Positions 44,970 through 55,856 of a stretch of DNA of 64,000 bases are shown one piece after another (within the stretch, counting starts at the first letter, position 1; each line of letters opens with the position of its first letter). Origin of the DNA: Vitreimonas flagellata. Lineage in GTDB: Bacteria; Pseudomonadota; Alphaproteobacteria; Caulobacterales; Aquidulcibacteraceae. The DNA is taken from NCBI RefSeq assembly GCF_004634425.1, contig NZ_SBJL01000002.1, positions 62,001-126,000 of the forward strand, written 5' to 3'. A program made the position numbers and the translations under genes. The notes below the pieces were generated by a model that was given only the letters and a program-made list of their open reading frames with translations, made no database searches and was not told the origin of the DNA.

Positions 44970-46829
44970 ATGTCCAACGGCTTCTTGATTGTGGCGGAGG
45001 CTGACCGCAACGCCGCCTACGATCTTGGCGACGGCTTCGGCCTCGATGTGATCGGCGCTGCGACCTTGGGCGATCACGAGGCCACGGCCGCGGCGCTCAC
45101 CGGTGCGGCGAATGTCGGCATCATTCTCTCTAATGCAGCGGCGCAACAAGCGGACTTCGTCGCGCTCCTGCACACGCTCGCTACCCGCCTCGGCGGCGCG
45201 CAGCTGATCGTCGTTGAACCAGAAGCGCGCGCCGCGTTTGGCTTCTTGCCCGAAGCCTGGCCGATCATGGCGTTCCAACTCGCGCACGAACGCGCGACAG
45301 CGCTCGTCAGTCGCCGCCAAGCGACAACCGAAGAAACACCGCACGCAGCGCCACTTCCGCCGCAAGCGCCAGAGCCCCCGCCAGTAGAATCGGCGCCGAT
45401 CGAAAGCACAGTGGAAGAAACGCCGCCCGCGCCGCCGAGGGAACCGGCGCACGAGCCGGAGTTCGAAGCTGCGCCAACGCCTCCGTCCGAGCCGGAAGCA
45501 CAGCACGAACCCCTGCCAGTCGAAGAGCCGGCGGCAGAGCAACTCACGCAGCAACATCAACAAGAGCAGCAAATCGAGGCGGAGGCGCCTGACTCAGACG
45601 CGCTCCCACCACCTCCAGAAGATTCCGCTGAAGACTTGGAAGCAAGCGCGCCCGAAGCGCGCAATGCACCTCCGGTGTCGGAAGAAAAATTAGACGAGGG
45701 CCTGAGCGCGCCGGAAGCGCCAACGCTAGAAGATGAGGCGTTTGGCGCGCCACCTGCGGCCAACGAAGACCTCATGGTCGGCGGCGCGCCTGCGCCGGCC
45801 GCTGACGAAGCGCCGCCAGCGCCCGAACCCGCGACCGAAGCGCCCGTCGCTGCAGCGCCGCCGCATTATTCGGCGCCGCCAGAACCCGTCGAAGCCCCGC
45901 CGCCGCAGGCTCCCGCGCCATCAGTCGGCGCCCCCGCGCCCGCCGCAAAGCGCAGCGCACCACCATCGCGCGAACGCGCAATCGACTACCAAAGGCCCGC
46001 CCAAACCGCCCCCGCCGACGCCACGGCGTTTGCACCCAAGAAAGTGCGTCGCGGTACGCCGGAGCTCGTGCGCATCGCGATCCACCAACCGAAAGATTTG
46101 AAAGCCGTCATCAAAGCCGCGCGCCAAATCGATCCGCGCACCGAGCCCGCACCGCAAGGCATGAGCATCGGCGATGTCGCGCTTGGCGCAAAAGTTGGCG
46201 TCTCGCTCGAAGTGCGCGGCGCTGCGTGCGACGGCGCCGTGCAGCGTCGCACCTGGCGCGGCGATCCGATCGATTTCAATTTCTCGATCGAAGCTGATGC
46301 GGACGTGAAGCAGATCGTCGTACTCGCGCGCGTGTTCGTGGATGACGCACAAATCGGCGTGCTCGCCTTCACACGGCCGGTCATCGGCGCCGATAAGAAG
46401 CCGCAAGGTATCGGCGACAAAGTGCGCCTGAAACGCCACAAGCGCGTCTTCCTCTCCTATTCGAGCAAGGACCGCGAAACCGTCTCCGCCATCGCAACGG
46501 CTTATGCTTCCGCGGGCGTTGAACATTTTTGGGATCGCACGTCGCTCAAATCCGGCGAGGAATGGAGCCCGCGCCTGCGCAAGGAAATCGAGCGCGCCGA
46601 TCTCTTCCATCTCTGCTGGTCGAAATCCGCCGCCGCCTCGGAATGGGTCGAGAAAGAAGCCAGCCACGCGCTCTCACGCCGCCGCCGCACCAAGAAGCCG
46701 GACATCACCGTGCAGATGCTCGACGGTCCGCCCTGGGCCAAGCACCCGGACAGCCTCGACAGCATCAATTTCGACGATTTCGTCCGCGCCGCCATCGTCG
46801 GCTACGCACGCGGCGACGGCGAGACTTGA
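44970..46829 (+). CDS. TIR-domain protein with long proline/acidic linker
   Basis: 619 residues. An N-terminal globular domain (1-118) is followed by a disordered stretch of about 240 residues rich in Pro, Ala and Glu, a conserved-looking beta-rich region (about 350-485, ELVRIAIHQPKDLKAVIKAAR...VVLARVFVDDAQIGVLAF) and a C-terminal TIR domain (about 491-619). The TIR part has the KRVFLSYSSKD strand, BB-loop WDRTSLKSGEEW and the NADase glutamate Glu563 in SEWVEKE (W plus 4). TIR domains of this sort degrade NAD+ or make a cyclic ADP-ribose signal in defence. It stands alone beside a tRNA integration hotspot. Confidence 0.85.
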   Translation: MSNGFLIVAEADRNAAYDLGDGFGLDVIGAATLGDHEATAAALTGAANVGIILSNAAAQQADFVALLHTLATRLGGAQLIVVEPEARAAFGFLPEAWPIMAFQLAHERATALVSRRQATTEETPHAAPLPPQAPEPPPVESAPIESTVEETPPAPPREPAHEPEFEAAPTPPSEPEAQHEPLPVEEPAAEQLTQQHQQEQQIEAEAPDSDALPPPPEDSAEDLEASAPEARNAPPVSEEKLDEGLSAPEAPTLEDEAFGAPPAANEDLMVGGAPAPAADEAPPAPEPATEAPVAAAPPHYSAPPEPVEAPPPQAPAPSVGAPAPAAKRSAPPSRERAIDYQRPAQTAPADATAFAPKKVRRGTPELVRIAIHQPKDLKAVIKAARQIDPRTEPAPQGMSIGDVALGAKVGVSLEVRGAACDGAVQRRTWRGDPIDFNFSIEADADVKQIVVLARVFVDDAQIGVLAFTRPVIGADKKPQGIGDKVRLKRHKRVFLSYSSKDRETVSAIATAYASAGVEHFWDRTSLKSGEEWSPRLRKEIERADLFHLCWSKSAAASEWVEKEASHALSRRRRTKKPDITVQMLDGPPWAKHPDSLDSINFDDFVRAAIVGYARGDGET

Positions 46830-46866
46830 CGGACGCCCCGCCGGCCCGCACATGCGGCCGGCATTG

Positions 46867-46939
46867 GGGCCTGTAGCTCAATGGTTAGAGCCGGCCGCTC
46901 ATAACGGTCTGGTTGCAGGTTCGAGTCCTGCCGGGCCCA
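46867..46939 (+). tRNA. tRNA-Ile2 (CAU, lysidine-modified) gene
   Basis: Acceptor GGGCCTG pairs with CGGGCCC, D-arm GCTCAATGGTTAGAGC, anticodon arm GGCCG-CTCATAA-CGGTC with CAU, T-arm GCAGG-TTCGAGT-CCTGC, discriminator A. The end reads ACTC, so CCA is added after transcription. GGGCCTGTAGCTCA and the T-arm are those of Ile2 rather than initiator or elongator Met. Integrase debris lies immediately downstream. Confidence 0.85.
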
Positions 46940-47310
46940 CTCACCTTGTCTAAGCGCTTGATTTTTCTGGACCGCAATTGTCGGTTTGACAGGTTTGACG
47001 CTTTTGCCGTTTTAGCGGCTCGTTCTTGAAGCTTCACCATAGCCTGGCGCGCCAAGCGCTGCTGGGCGGCGGACGTCGTGCAGCGTTCAACGTCGCGTAT
47101 TGTGGCGTGACCGGTGATGGTTTGGATTTGCTTTGTCGTGCAGCCTGCCTCCGCGAGCCAGACCGCCGTCGTTTTTCTCAAACCGTCCTGCCGCATCGTA
47201 GGCATCACGAAACCAATTGCCGAAGGTCTCGGACCTAAAATGCGGTTCCCGCGATGTCGTCAAGAAGTCGCGCCCTGCTCCTTGGGCAAAGATAGCTGAT
47301 CCAAGGCTCG
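46940..47310 (-). pseudogene. Dead tyrosine recombinase remnant at tRNA-Ile2
   Basis: Two frames hold successive pieces of one integrase C-terminus: RDFLTTSREPHF...NWFRDAYDAAG (around 47165-47280) and then GLRKTTAVWLAEAGCTTKQIQTITGHATIRDVERC. The catalytic box II His (AHGLRK in the family) is Asp, and the nucleophile Tyr (VERYT) is Cys. The frame runs on into the tRNA gene, as is usual for integrases whose 3' end overlaps attB. The N-terminal two thirds are gone. An old integrated element was therefore anchored at this tRNA. The remaining 47311-47531 is the groES leader. Confidence 0.75.
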
Positions 47311-47344
47311 TCATGGAAGACCCCAAAAAATTCTCTCCCGCCCT

Positions 47345-47372
47345 CTTGCGCTAAACAGAGGCGCTCCCAAAT
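47345..47372 (+). promoter_or_regulatory. Possible heat-shock (sigma-32) promoter of groESL
   Basis: CTTG (47345-47348) N17 CCCAAAT (47366-47372) resembles the alphaproteobacterial RpoH consensus CTTG-N17-CYTATNT. Two inverted repeats follow in the leader (47389-47399 with 47414-47424; 47421-47426 with AGGCAG near 47447) before the start. Weak to moderate. Confidence 0.35.
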
Positions 47373-47531
47373 CCGGCCTCGTCATTTGGCAGTCGCGGCG
47401 ACGCATGCGAAATGCCGCGGCTGCCTGTTCGATGAAACGATCGGAGAGGCAGGCAGATGTTGCTTCCATTCAAGAAGCCCTTGGGCCGGGCCCTCTTCCC
47501 GTTTGCAACGCAGAAGAGGAGATCGACGCTC

Positions 47532-49504
<1,973 letters not shown>

Positions 49505-49517
49505 CGCCTCGCGCCGA

Positions 49518-49549
49518 CCGCCATGTGCGCTGGGGGACGCACATGGCGG
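49518..49549 (+). terminator. Hairpin after groEL
   Basis: CCGCCATGTGCG (49518-49529) and CGCACATGGCGG (49538-49549) form a perfect 12-bp stem with an 8-nt loop, 14 bases after the groEL stop. No T-run follows on the plus strand, so partial termination or mRNA end protection is likely, with some readthrough to the next gene. Confidence 0.55.
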
Positions 49550-49611
49550 CTTCGGCTTCAGTAATCCGAGAAGGAGAAAGAGAGACATACGCAGGACGAG
49601 GTCGTTTCACC

Positions 49612-50484
49612 ATGGCAAGAGAACCGATCTTTCTGACTCCCCGCATGTTGCCGCGCCGCTGGGGTCGCGATGAACTTGGCGATTGGTGCGCAGGCCTGCC
49701 GCGCCCTTCGGCGCGCATTGGCGAAATCAGGAGCTGTCAAGCCGCGAACCCTACCTCCACCGGCTCGTCGCTTGGCGCGCTGATCCAAAACGCTCCGGAA
49801 GAGATGCTTGGCGATCTCGGGCGCGCGCCGCCGTCAGTGCGACTGGTGCTTACGGATGAGCCGACTGACGCACTCAACCTCGACGGACGTCTCGGGTTCT
49901 GGCGCATCATTGAGAGTCCACTCGACAGGGCGCTTCTACTCAGCGAAGGCAAACGCGCCCGACGCGTGCGCTGCAGGCGCGGCGATCTGTTTCGCATCGA
50001 AGGCGCAACACGGCTTGGCTTCGACGCGGGCGTCGCAGCGTGTGAGGTTCGTCCACAATTCCTGCTTGAGAACAGCCCGCCTCCGGCAAATCCGCTGCGC
50101 CGAATTCTCGCGCATCGCAATACAAGCGCTCGACAAGTCTGGATGCGCGATGCCGCACTCAGCGTCGAGCTTTGGACGCTTCCGGAGCGCAGCGTGCTCG
50201 AACCGGACGGTGAGACGTGTCACGTCTTGACCGCGCTCACACCAGGCGCGTGTATCGACGGCGCGCCGATTGCGCGAGGACAAAGTGTTTTCGCGCCAGC
50301 CAATGGCGACGCCTGCGTGCTCAGCGGTCACGGGGCGACGCTGATGGTGTCCTACCCCGATCTCGCGCCCACCAATGTGTGGCGCACAACACCACAACCC
50401 GATCCTGGCGCCGGCGCACTGCGCCAAGCTGCGGTGCTCAGCACCGCGCCGCGTCAAACCCCGACTTTTGTCCGCGCAGCGTAA
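49612..50484 (+). CDS. Mannose-6-phosphate-isomerase-related (cupin) protein
   Basis: 290 residues from the ATG at 49612, preceded only by a weak ribosome site. The start PRRWGRDELGDWCAGLPRPSARIGEI resembles the beginning of type I phosphomannose isomerase (ManA, where WGG...IGE occurs), and the remainder alternates like a double cupin. The metal ligands of ManA (Gln-His, Glu, His) are not evident, so it may be a non-catalytic relative. Between groEL and a secreted peptide gene; function unknown. Confidence 0.6.
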   Translation: MAREPIFLTPRMLPRRWGRDELGDWCAGLPRPSARIGEIRSCQAANPTSTGSSLGALIQNAPEEMLGDLGRAPPSVRLVLTDEPTDALNLDGRLGFWRIIESPLDRALLLSEGKRARRVRCRRGDLFRIEGATRLGFDAGVAACEVRPQFLLENSPPPANPLRRILAHRNTSARQVWMRDAALSVELWTLPERSVLEPDGETCHVLTALTPGACIDGAPIARGQSVFAPANGDACVLSGHGATLMVSYPDLAPTNVWRTTPQPDPGAGALRQAAVLSTAPRQTPTFVRAA

Positions 50485-50498
50485 GAAAGGAGAAACAC

Positions 50499-50717
50499 AT
50501 GCGCACCATTGCCCTCGCACTCGCCGGTTCCGTCGCGCTCATAGCGAGCCCAGCTCTAGCGCAGACGCAGCCGACCAACGAAGCCGTGAAGACGGAGTCT
50601 GCGTCGCCTCCCGCCACCAGCACGGCGCCCACCCAGGGTGAAACGCAAACGGAATCCGCAGTGAAGAAGCCTGAAGCCGCCACTGCGCCGACCGCGGAGA
50701 CGCAGGCGAACAAATAA
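50499..50717 (+). CDS. Small secreted Thr/Pro/Ala-rich protein
   Basis: 72 residues from the ATG at 50499 with AAAGGAG 8 bases upstream. Cleavable signal peptide (MRTIALALAGSVALIASPALA) followed by a low-complexity, Gln/Thr/Glu/Ala/Pro-rich mature peptide of about 50 residues that should be disordered. No recognised family. It follows the ManA-like gene by 14 bp, so both are probably co-transcribed. Confidence 0.7.
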   Translation: MRTIALALAGSVALIASPALAQTQPTNEAVKTESASPPATSTAPTQGETQTESAVKKPEAATAPTAETQANK

Positions 50718-50722
50718 TGCGC

Positions 50723-50765
50723 GAAGAGCATGCGCCGCACGCACTGGCTGTAGCGCATGCTCTTC
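50723..50765 (+). terminator. Hairpin terminator-like element after the secreted peptide gene
   Basis: GAAGAGCATGCGC (50723-50735) pairs perfectly with GCGCATGCTCTTC (50753-50765), 13 bp, loop 17 nt, followed by ATTGCGTTT. Marks the end of the groESL-manA-like block. 50766-50869 shows no gene. Confidence 0.6.
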
Positions 50766-50869
50766 ATTGCGTTTCACCGACCAACGCGGCCAAAGCTTCC
50801 AGCCCGAACTCCCAATCCGCGGCATACGCGCCAGTACGGCCGCCCACGCCTTGGCGATCGCGTGCAAAA

Positions 50870-51343
50870 CTAGCCGCGTGAGCCGTTGAGCTGCAGAAGA
50901 CGAAGGTTCAGCATCGCCGCGACACTCACCCAAGCCAAGTAGGGCACGAGTAATACTGCCGCTGTCGCGCTGATCGGTGCGAAGACTGCAATCAACGCAG
51001 CGATTGCGAGCCACAGGCAAACGACCTCGACCATAGCTAGATCAAGGCGCTTCAGTCCAAAGAACAGAAAGGACCAGGCGGCGTTGACAACCAAGTGCGC
51101 CCCAAACAAGGCCAGAGCCGGCCAAGCCGCTAGACCCGCAGCTTCCCACACCAACCATCCTGACACCGCAATCGCGCAAAAAAGCACGGACCAGACAACA
51201 GGAAACGCCCAATTCGGCGGCGTCCATTTCGGCTTACGTAGGCTGGCGTACCAAGCGCCGGGGCGGAATACCGCGCCTGTTGACGCAGCAGCAAAACTCG
51301 CGACGAAAAAGATCGCCAGCGCACTTATCGAGGACGATATCAT
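50870..51343 (-). CDS. tspO: TspO/MBR family membrane protein
   Basis: About 157 residues from the ATG at 51343; a GTG three codons earlier is possible and would overlap the stop of a weak upstream frame. Five membrane helices and the family signature: GAWYASLRKPKWTPPNWAFPVVWSVLF, NAAWSFLFFGLKRLDLA, and LVPYLAWVSVAAMLNLRLLQLNG. TspO binds porphyrins and is tied to tetrapyrrole and stress signalling. Confidence 0.95.
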   Translation of the reverse strand: MISSSISALAIFFVASFAAASTGAVFRPGAWYASLRKPKWTPPNWAFPVVWSVLFCAIAVSGWLVWEAAGLAAWPALALFGAHLVVNAAWSFLFFGLKRLDLAMVEVVCLWLAIAALIAVFAPISATAAVLLVPYLAWVSVAAMLNLRLLQLNGSRG

Positions 51344-51352
51344 GGCGGTCAC

Positions 51353-51806
51353 GAACCTTCTGCGCGGCGCGGCCGCACACGAAACAACCTAGAAAGGACA
51401 TTCCCCGAAGTCCACGCGGCGCGTTGCGTCTCGATAGGGCGTTCCGCGACACGCACTTCCCCTTCCGGCCGCAACCATTGCCGCCAGTTGTGCGCACACC
51501 GGGCGCCTGGCGGATGCGCGAGGCGCAGTTGCAGAAATTCAGCGCCTGGCGCCAAGCTTGAGCCTTACCACGCTCGATGCTTGGCCACCCTTCCACTGCG
51601 CCGAAGACCTCGCACTATTGAGCCAAGGTCTGCGAATGACGGGCTTGCTGCAGTAAGCGCCTGCGCACGTTCAACACTCGCGTCAGTCTGCGCCCAGGCT
51701 CAAAGGCGAGACATCCCACAAGGCGACGTTGCACCCACCGTACAGAACCGTGGCCCGCGGACGACGCGCCGTTCAGTCGCGCCCAGCGCATCCCGGGCCT
51801 CGGCGC
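51353..51806. other. Gap without a convincing gene
   Basis: The only frame with some protein character is on the minus strand, 51349-51555: 68 codons from TTG, containing EFLQLRLAHPP and HNWRQWLRPEGEVRVAERPIE. It ends four bases into tspO, lacks a ribosome site, and may be a remnant. The plus strand frames are short. Nothing else is seen. Confidence 0.3.
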
Positions 51807-52463
51807 CTAGCTCGGCGCAGCGCTGAGCGCGGCGAACTCGCTGACATCGTGTGAGCAGAAAACTTTGATGGTTGGCTCATCGTGTTTCAGCGTGCGAAGG
51901 CGTGCTTGGTTATCCACGCGCGCGCGATGATCGGAATCCATAATGCGCTCATAGAGCGCGAGACCGGGTGGACATGAGGGACATGGGGACATTTCGGCGC
52001 TGTGCAGATAGGCGTCGCCCGCGTGGAGGAGCCAGCTCCGTTCGCTCTGGATCGCGACACCCGCGTGGCCAAGTGTGTGGCCGCGTAGCGGTAGCATCAG
52101 GATTTCGGGCGGCAGGCCATCGAGATCGCGCACGGCATCGAAGCCGCGCCAGCCCTCTCCGCCCGGTTCGTAGAACCGCCAGTCTCGCACCTCGTCCCAT
52201 TGGCGCGCGCGGTAGCGTTGGTGCGCGACGAAGCCGCTTCGCGCTTTCGCTGCTTCGTGTTCAGCGGCGAGGACGTGGACGCGGGCGTCTGGGAAATCTT
52301 CCAGGCCGCCGGCATGGTCAAAATCGAGATGGGTGAGCACGATGTGGCGGATGTCGCGCGCGTGAAAGCTGAGCGCTTCGATTTGGCGGCGCGCCGTGTC
52401 TTGCTCGCGCAGACGTGGGTTGATGAGCAACGGCCACAACAGTGGTAGGCGCGCATGTGGGCG
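51807..52463 (-). pseudogene. MBL-fold hydrolase, apparently 5'-truncated
   Basis: About 219 residues of a metallo-beta-lactamase-fold hydrolase: THLDFDHAGGLEDFP (HxxxDH metal site; the first His of canonical HxHxDH is T-H here), GHTLGHAGVAI and HAGDAYLH with the later ligands, and a C-terminal FCSHD. Homology begins abruptly near 52463. The N-terminal strands with the LVDTG motif are missing, and the frame upstream is simply antisense to the DUF3422 gene. Start codons available (TTG 52439, ATG 52538) give no credible N-terminus. Probably truncated by the event that brought DUF3422 next to it. Confidence 0.55.
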
Positions 52464-53726
52464 GCGGACATAGCCGTTCGCAAGCGGAGAAGTGCGTTGG
52501 ATCACGAGCTGCGTTCCCAATTGGCGGGCGAAGCCCATACGCGTCCCACTGTGCCCGTTACGGCGCCGGCCCTCATTCTGCATGACGCCAGGCTTCACGA
52601 CGACGGCGGTAAAGCCTCTCGCGCCTACGCCGAAGCGACCGCTCTGGCGCTTGGACTGGGGGCGCTCAATCCCACTGCCGATCACCTCTTGGTCAATACG
52701 CCCAGCGGCGTTTTGAAGTGGGAGCGTCATGGCGAGTTCTCGACCTGGACCTTGGCTCAGAGTGGAAACTTCGATCCGTTGGCGCCAATCCAAGCATCAT
52801 CCGTCCTCGCCAACGCGCCAGGCAAGCGATTTGTCGCCGCCGCAGTGTTCGTCAACACCGAAGCGCCGCAGCCCGAAGACCTTGGCCGCTCGCTTGGACA
52901 AGAGAGTGCTGAAAATGAACATGTCGGATCCCTGCTCTCGGGCGGACGCGCTGGCGTCTGGACCAACTTCCGACTCGGTGAGGATGGTTGGACGCGCATT
53001 CATTTCATGCAGCGCGACATGAATCAGTTTCGTGCCGGTCGCGCAATTCGGCGACTGCTCGAAATCGAAGTGTACCGCATGGCCGCGCTGTTCGCCCTGC
53101 CGCTCGCCAAGCAATTTCAACGAGAGATCGATGAACTGGAACGGCGCGTTGGCGAGGCGATTGCGGACACTCAAAAGTCCGAAGCAGAAACTTTGGACAA
53201 TTTAGTCGACGCCGCACGCGACATTGAGCGCATTGCGCAAGGCACGGCGTTTCGATTCGGCGCAGCGAATGCGTACCGGCGTATTGTCGAGCAACGCTTG
53301 AGGGAATTGCGCGAAGAGCGGATCGAGGGATTGCAGCGCGTGTCCACATTCATAGAACGACGCTTTGTTCCAGCAATGGATACCTGCGCCACGACGCAGT
53401 CGCGGCTCACAACTCTGGCGGCGCGAGTCGAACGCACGGCAAGTCTCTTGCGCACGCGCGTTGATATCGAGATGGCCAAACAGAACCAGCTGCAACTCAC
53501 GTCGATGAATGAAAACGCAAAAGCCCAATTGCGCCTGCAGCGCGCAGTTGAAGGCTTTTCCGTGGCCGCCATTGCCTATTACGCATATTCATTGGCGATG
53601 GCGGTGACCACACCGCTCAACCATTGGGCCGGCATCGCCAGCAGCGATATCCATAAAATGGCGTTGGCGATCATCACCGTCGCCATTGTTTGGTTGACGC
53701 TGAAACACTTCCGAGAGCGTATGTAG
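52455..53726 (+). CDS. DUF3422 family membrane-anchored coiled-coil protein
   Basis: 423 residues. The N-terminus (LDHELRSQLAGEAHTRP) matches the start of DUF3422 proteins (HELHARP). Middle part GEFSTWTLAQSG and GGRAGVWTNFRLGEDGWTRIHF, then long coiled coils (about 220-370), and two C-terminal membrane helices (VAAIAYYAYSLAMAVTTPLN; MALAIITVAIVWLTL). The family is widespread in Proteobacteria without known function; it could be a membrane-tethered scaffold or channel. Starts directly against the truncated MBL gene. Confidence 0.88.
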   Translation: MWAADIAVRKRRSALDHELRSQLAGEAHTRPTVPVTAPALILHDARLHDDGGKASRAYAEATALALGLGALNPTADHLLVNTPSGVLKWERHGEFSTWTLAQSGNFDPLAPIQASSVLANAPGKRFVAAAVFVNTEAPQPEDLGRSLGQESAENEHVGSLLSGGRAGVWTNFRLGEDGWTRIHFMQRDMNQFRAGRAIRRLLEIEVYRMAALFALPLAKQFQREIDELERRVGEAIADTQKSEAETLDNLVDAARDIERIAQGTAFRFGAANAYRRIVEQRLRELREERIEGLQRVSTFIERRFVPAMDTCATTQSRLTTLAARVERTASLLRTRVDIEMAKQNQLQLTSMNENAKAQLRLQRAVEGFSVAAIAYYAYSLAMAVTTPLNHWAGIASSDIHKMALAIITVAIVWLTLKHFRERM

Positions 53727-54109
53727 AGGCCTCTAAAGGGCGCTCCATGCGAACACTCTCATGAATCCAGGCACGATGATTAGTCGTGTGATGGTTTCGA
53801 AACTCTTCGCGCCGTCGCCCTTCCATGATGCCGATCGTCGGTTTGTGCGGAATTGGACCACCATGCTGAGAAACCCCAGTTAGGTTGGACAGCGCCCCGA
53901 TAACCCATTGGAATTGTTGGAGCACCCGCGAGAGCAGTTTGACAGGCTGCCACCTTGAAGGCGTCAGCCCTGCTCATCCGTTCTGTCGGGCCCACCAATT
54001 TCGTCGACTTGTCGCACCTGCGAACACGGTGCGCTTTCCGCACCGACAACATTGCGCATCTCCGCCGATGGGGTCTCTACTCTCTCCCATACAAAACAGG
54101 AGAGGCGCG
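53727..54109. other. Gap before the amidohydrolase, one weak ORF
   Basis: A 40-codon plus-strand ORF (ATG 53761, TAG 53881) encodes protein-like sequence (ISRVMVSKLFAPSPFHDADRRFV, then NWTTMLRNPS) but has no ribosome site and no family; it may be a gene fragment. The remainder up to the AGGAGAGG ribosome site at 54099 shows nothing, except the amidohydrolase promoter that must lie here. Confidence 0.3.
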
Positions 54110-55849
54110 ATGCATGATCTGGTCATCCGCAACGGGACGGTCGTCGATGGGACGGGCGCGCCGCGATTTGTTGCTGACGTGGCTGTCGATGGCGGCTTGA
54201 TCACAGCGATTGGGCCCAACCTGCCGCGCGGCAAACAAGAGATCGATGCAACCGGCAAGATCGTGGCGCCAGGCTGGGTCGATATCCACACGCATTATGA
54301 CGGCCAAGCCACCTGGGATCAGGAGATGGCCCCCTCGTCCTGGCACGGTGTCACCACCGTGGTAATGGGCAATTGCGGCGTCGGCTTCGCACCGGCGAAG
54401 CCCGACAAGCACGATTGGCTGATCGGCTTGATGGAAGGCGTGGAAGATATTCCAGGCACGGCGCTGGCCGAGGGCCTGACGTGGAATTGGGAAAGCTTCC
54501 CCGAATACCTCGACGAATTGGAGCGCCTGCCGCGCACGATTGATATCGGCACGCATGTTCCGCACGGCGCGGTGCGCGCCTACGTGATGGATGAGCGCGG
54601 CGCGCGCAATCTTGATCCGACCGAGCATGAGATCGCGCGCATGTCGCAGATCGTGGAAGAAGGTCTGCGCGCAGGCGCCTTGGGCTTCTCGACGTCGCGC
54701 ACGATCCTGCACCGCTCGATCGATGGCGAACTTGTGCCGGGCACGACAGCAACGAAGGAAGAGCTGATCGGCATTGGCCGCGCCATGGGCCGCGTCGGTT
54801 ATGGCGTGTTCGAAATGGCGTCGGACCTGAAGCGCGAGTGGAACGAGTTCGAGTGGATGGGCGATCTGAGCCGCGAGACGGGACTTCCCGTCACCTTCGC
54901 CGCGCTGCAATCGATCGCCAAGGAGCTGCCGCTCGACGAACAGATCTCAGAGATGCGCGCGCAGAACGCCAAGGGCGCCAATATCGTTGCGCAGATTGCG
55001 TTGCGTGGGAACGGCATCGTCATGGCTTGGCAAGGCACAGTGCATCCGTTCCGATTCCGTCCGGCATGGACTGAGATCGTGGACAAGCCGTGGGCCGAAC
55101 AGCTCGCGCATTTGAAAGACCCAGCGTTCAAGCAACGCATGCTGACGGAAGAAAACGTCTTCCCGGAAAGTGATCTCGTCGGCCTGATGATGGTGATCTC
55201 GGGCGGCTGGTCACTGCAATACGAGATGGGGCCCGATTTCAATTATGAGCCGACACAAGCCGAGACGATCGCCGCGCGCGCAGAAGCGGTGGGCAAGTCC
55301 CCGGCGGAATACGCGTACGATCTGCTGATGCAGGACGAGGGCAAGGGCTTCATCTATTTCCCGATCTTGAATTATGCCGACGGGAATTTGAACTTCCTCG
55401 AAGCGCTGCAAGTCTCCGACGACACGGTGAACTCGCTCTCCGACGGCGGCGCGCATTGCGGCACGATCTGCGACGCAGCCTCGCCGACCTTCATGTTGCA
55501 GCATTGGGTGCGCGATCGCGCGGGCCAACGCATAACGCTTGAGAATGCGGTGAAGCGCCAATGCCGCGACACGGCGCGGCTCTATGGACTTTCAGATCGC
55601 GGGCTAATCGCGCCTGGCTATCTGGCCGACATCAACGTGATCGACTTCGACAAGATAAAGCTCGGCAAGCCGTGGCTTGCGTTCGATCTGCCGGCAGGCG
55701 GCAAACGCCTGCTGCAGAAGGCGGAAGGCTATGTCGCCACGATCAAGTCCGGCGAGATCACCTTCCGCGACGGCGAATATCTGGGCGTGCATCCGGGCAA
55801 GCTCATTCGCGGACCGCAAACGGCGCCGATGAAGGTCGCAGCGGAGTAA
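54110..55849 (+). CDS. N-acyl-D-amino-acid deacylase-type amidohydrolase
   Basis: 579 residues from the ATG at 54110 with AGGAGAGG in front; the longer frame is not credible. Amidohydrolase fold: metal-binding HTHYDG (about residue 60-65), strand-4 carboxylate region, [10 protein letters not shown], and the final Asp in [14 protein letters not shown]. This is the AmdhD/D-aminoacylase group (COG3653), which deacylates N-acyl-D-amino acids or related ureido compounds. Three short cysteine-rich spots may matter for metal. Substrate uncertain. Confidence 0.9.
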   Translation: MHDLVIRNGTVVDGTGAPRFVADVAVDGGLITAIGPNLPRGKQEIDATGKIVAPGWVDIHTHYDGQATWDQEMAPSSWHGVTTVVMGNCGVGFAPAKPDKHDWLIGLMEGVEDIPGTALAEGLTWNWESFPEYLDELERLPRTIDIGTHVPHGAVRAYVMDERGARNLDPTEHEIARMSQIVEEGLRAGALGFSTSRTILHRSIDGELVPGTTATKEELIGIGRAMGRVGYGVFEMASDLKREWNEFEWMGDLSRETGLPVTFAALQSIAKELPLDEQISEMRAQNAKGANIVAQIALRGNGIVMAWQGTVHPFRFRPAWTEIVDKPWAEQLAHLKDPAFKQRMLTEENVFPESDLVGLMMVISGGWSLQYEMGPDFNYEPTQAETIAARAEAVGKSPAEYAYDLLMQDEGKGFIYFPILNYADGNLNFLEALQVSDDTVNSLSDGGAHCGTICDAASPTFMLQHWVRDRAGQRITLENAVKRQCRDTARLYGLSDRGLIAPGYLADINVIDFDKIKLGKPWLAFDLPAGGKRLLQKAEGYVATIKSGEITFRDGEYLGVHPGKLIRGPQTAPMKVAAE

Positions 55850-55856
55850 CGCGAGC

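Noticed and set aside
46885-46940. Protein coding within the tRNA-Ile2 gene (tail of the integrase frame)
   Set aside because: The well-known translation of a tRNA (TRTCNQTVMS) is an artefact of the frame running into the tRNA.
47457-47531. N-terminal 25-residue extension of GroES
   Set aside because: In frame but not similar to any GroES start; a ribosome site precedes the downstream ATG.
51807-52463. MBL hydrolase as AHL lactonase tied to the luxI locus
   Set aside because: The fold fits many MBL hydrolases, the gene is 50 kb away and truncated, and nothing in it marks AHL lactonase specifically.
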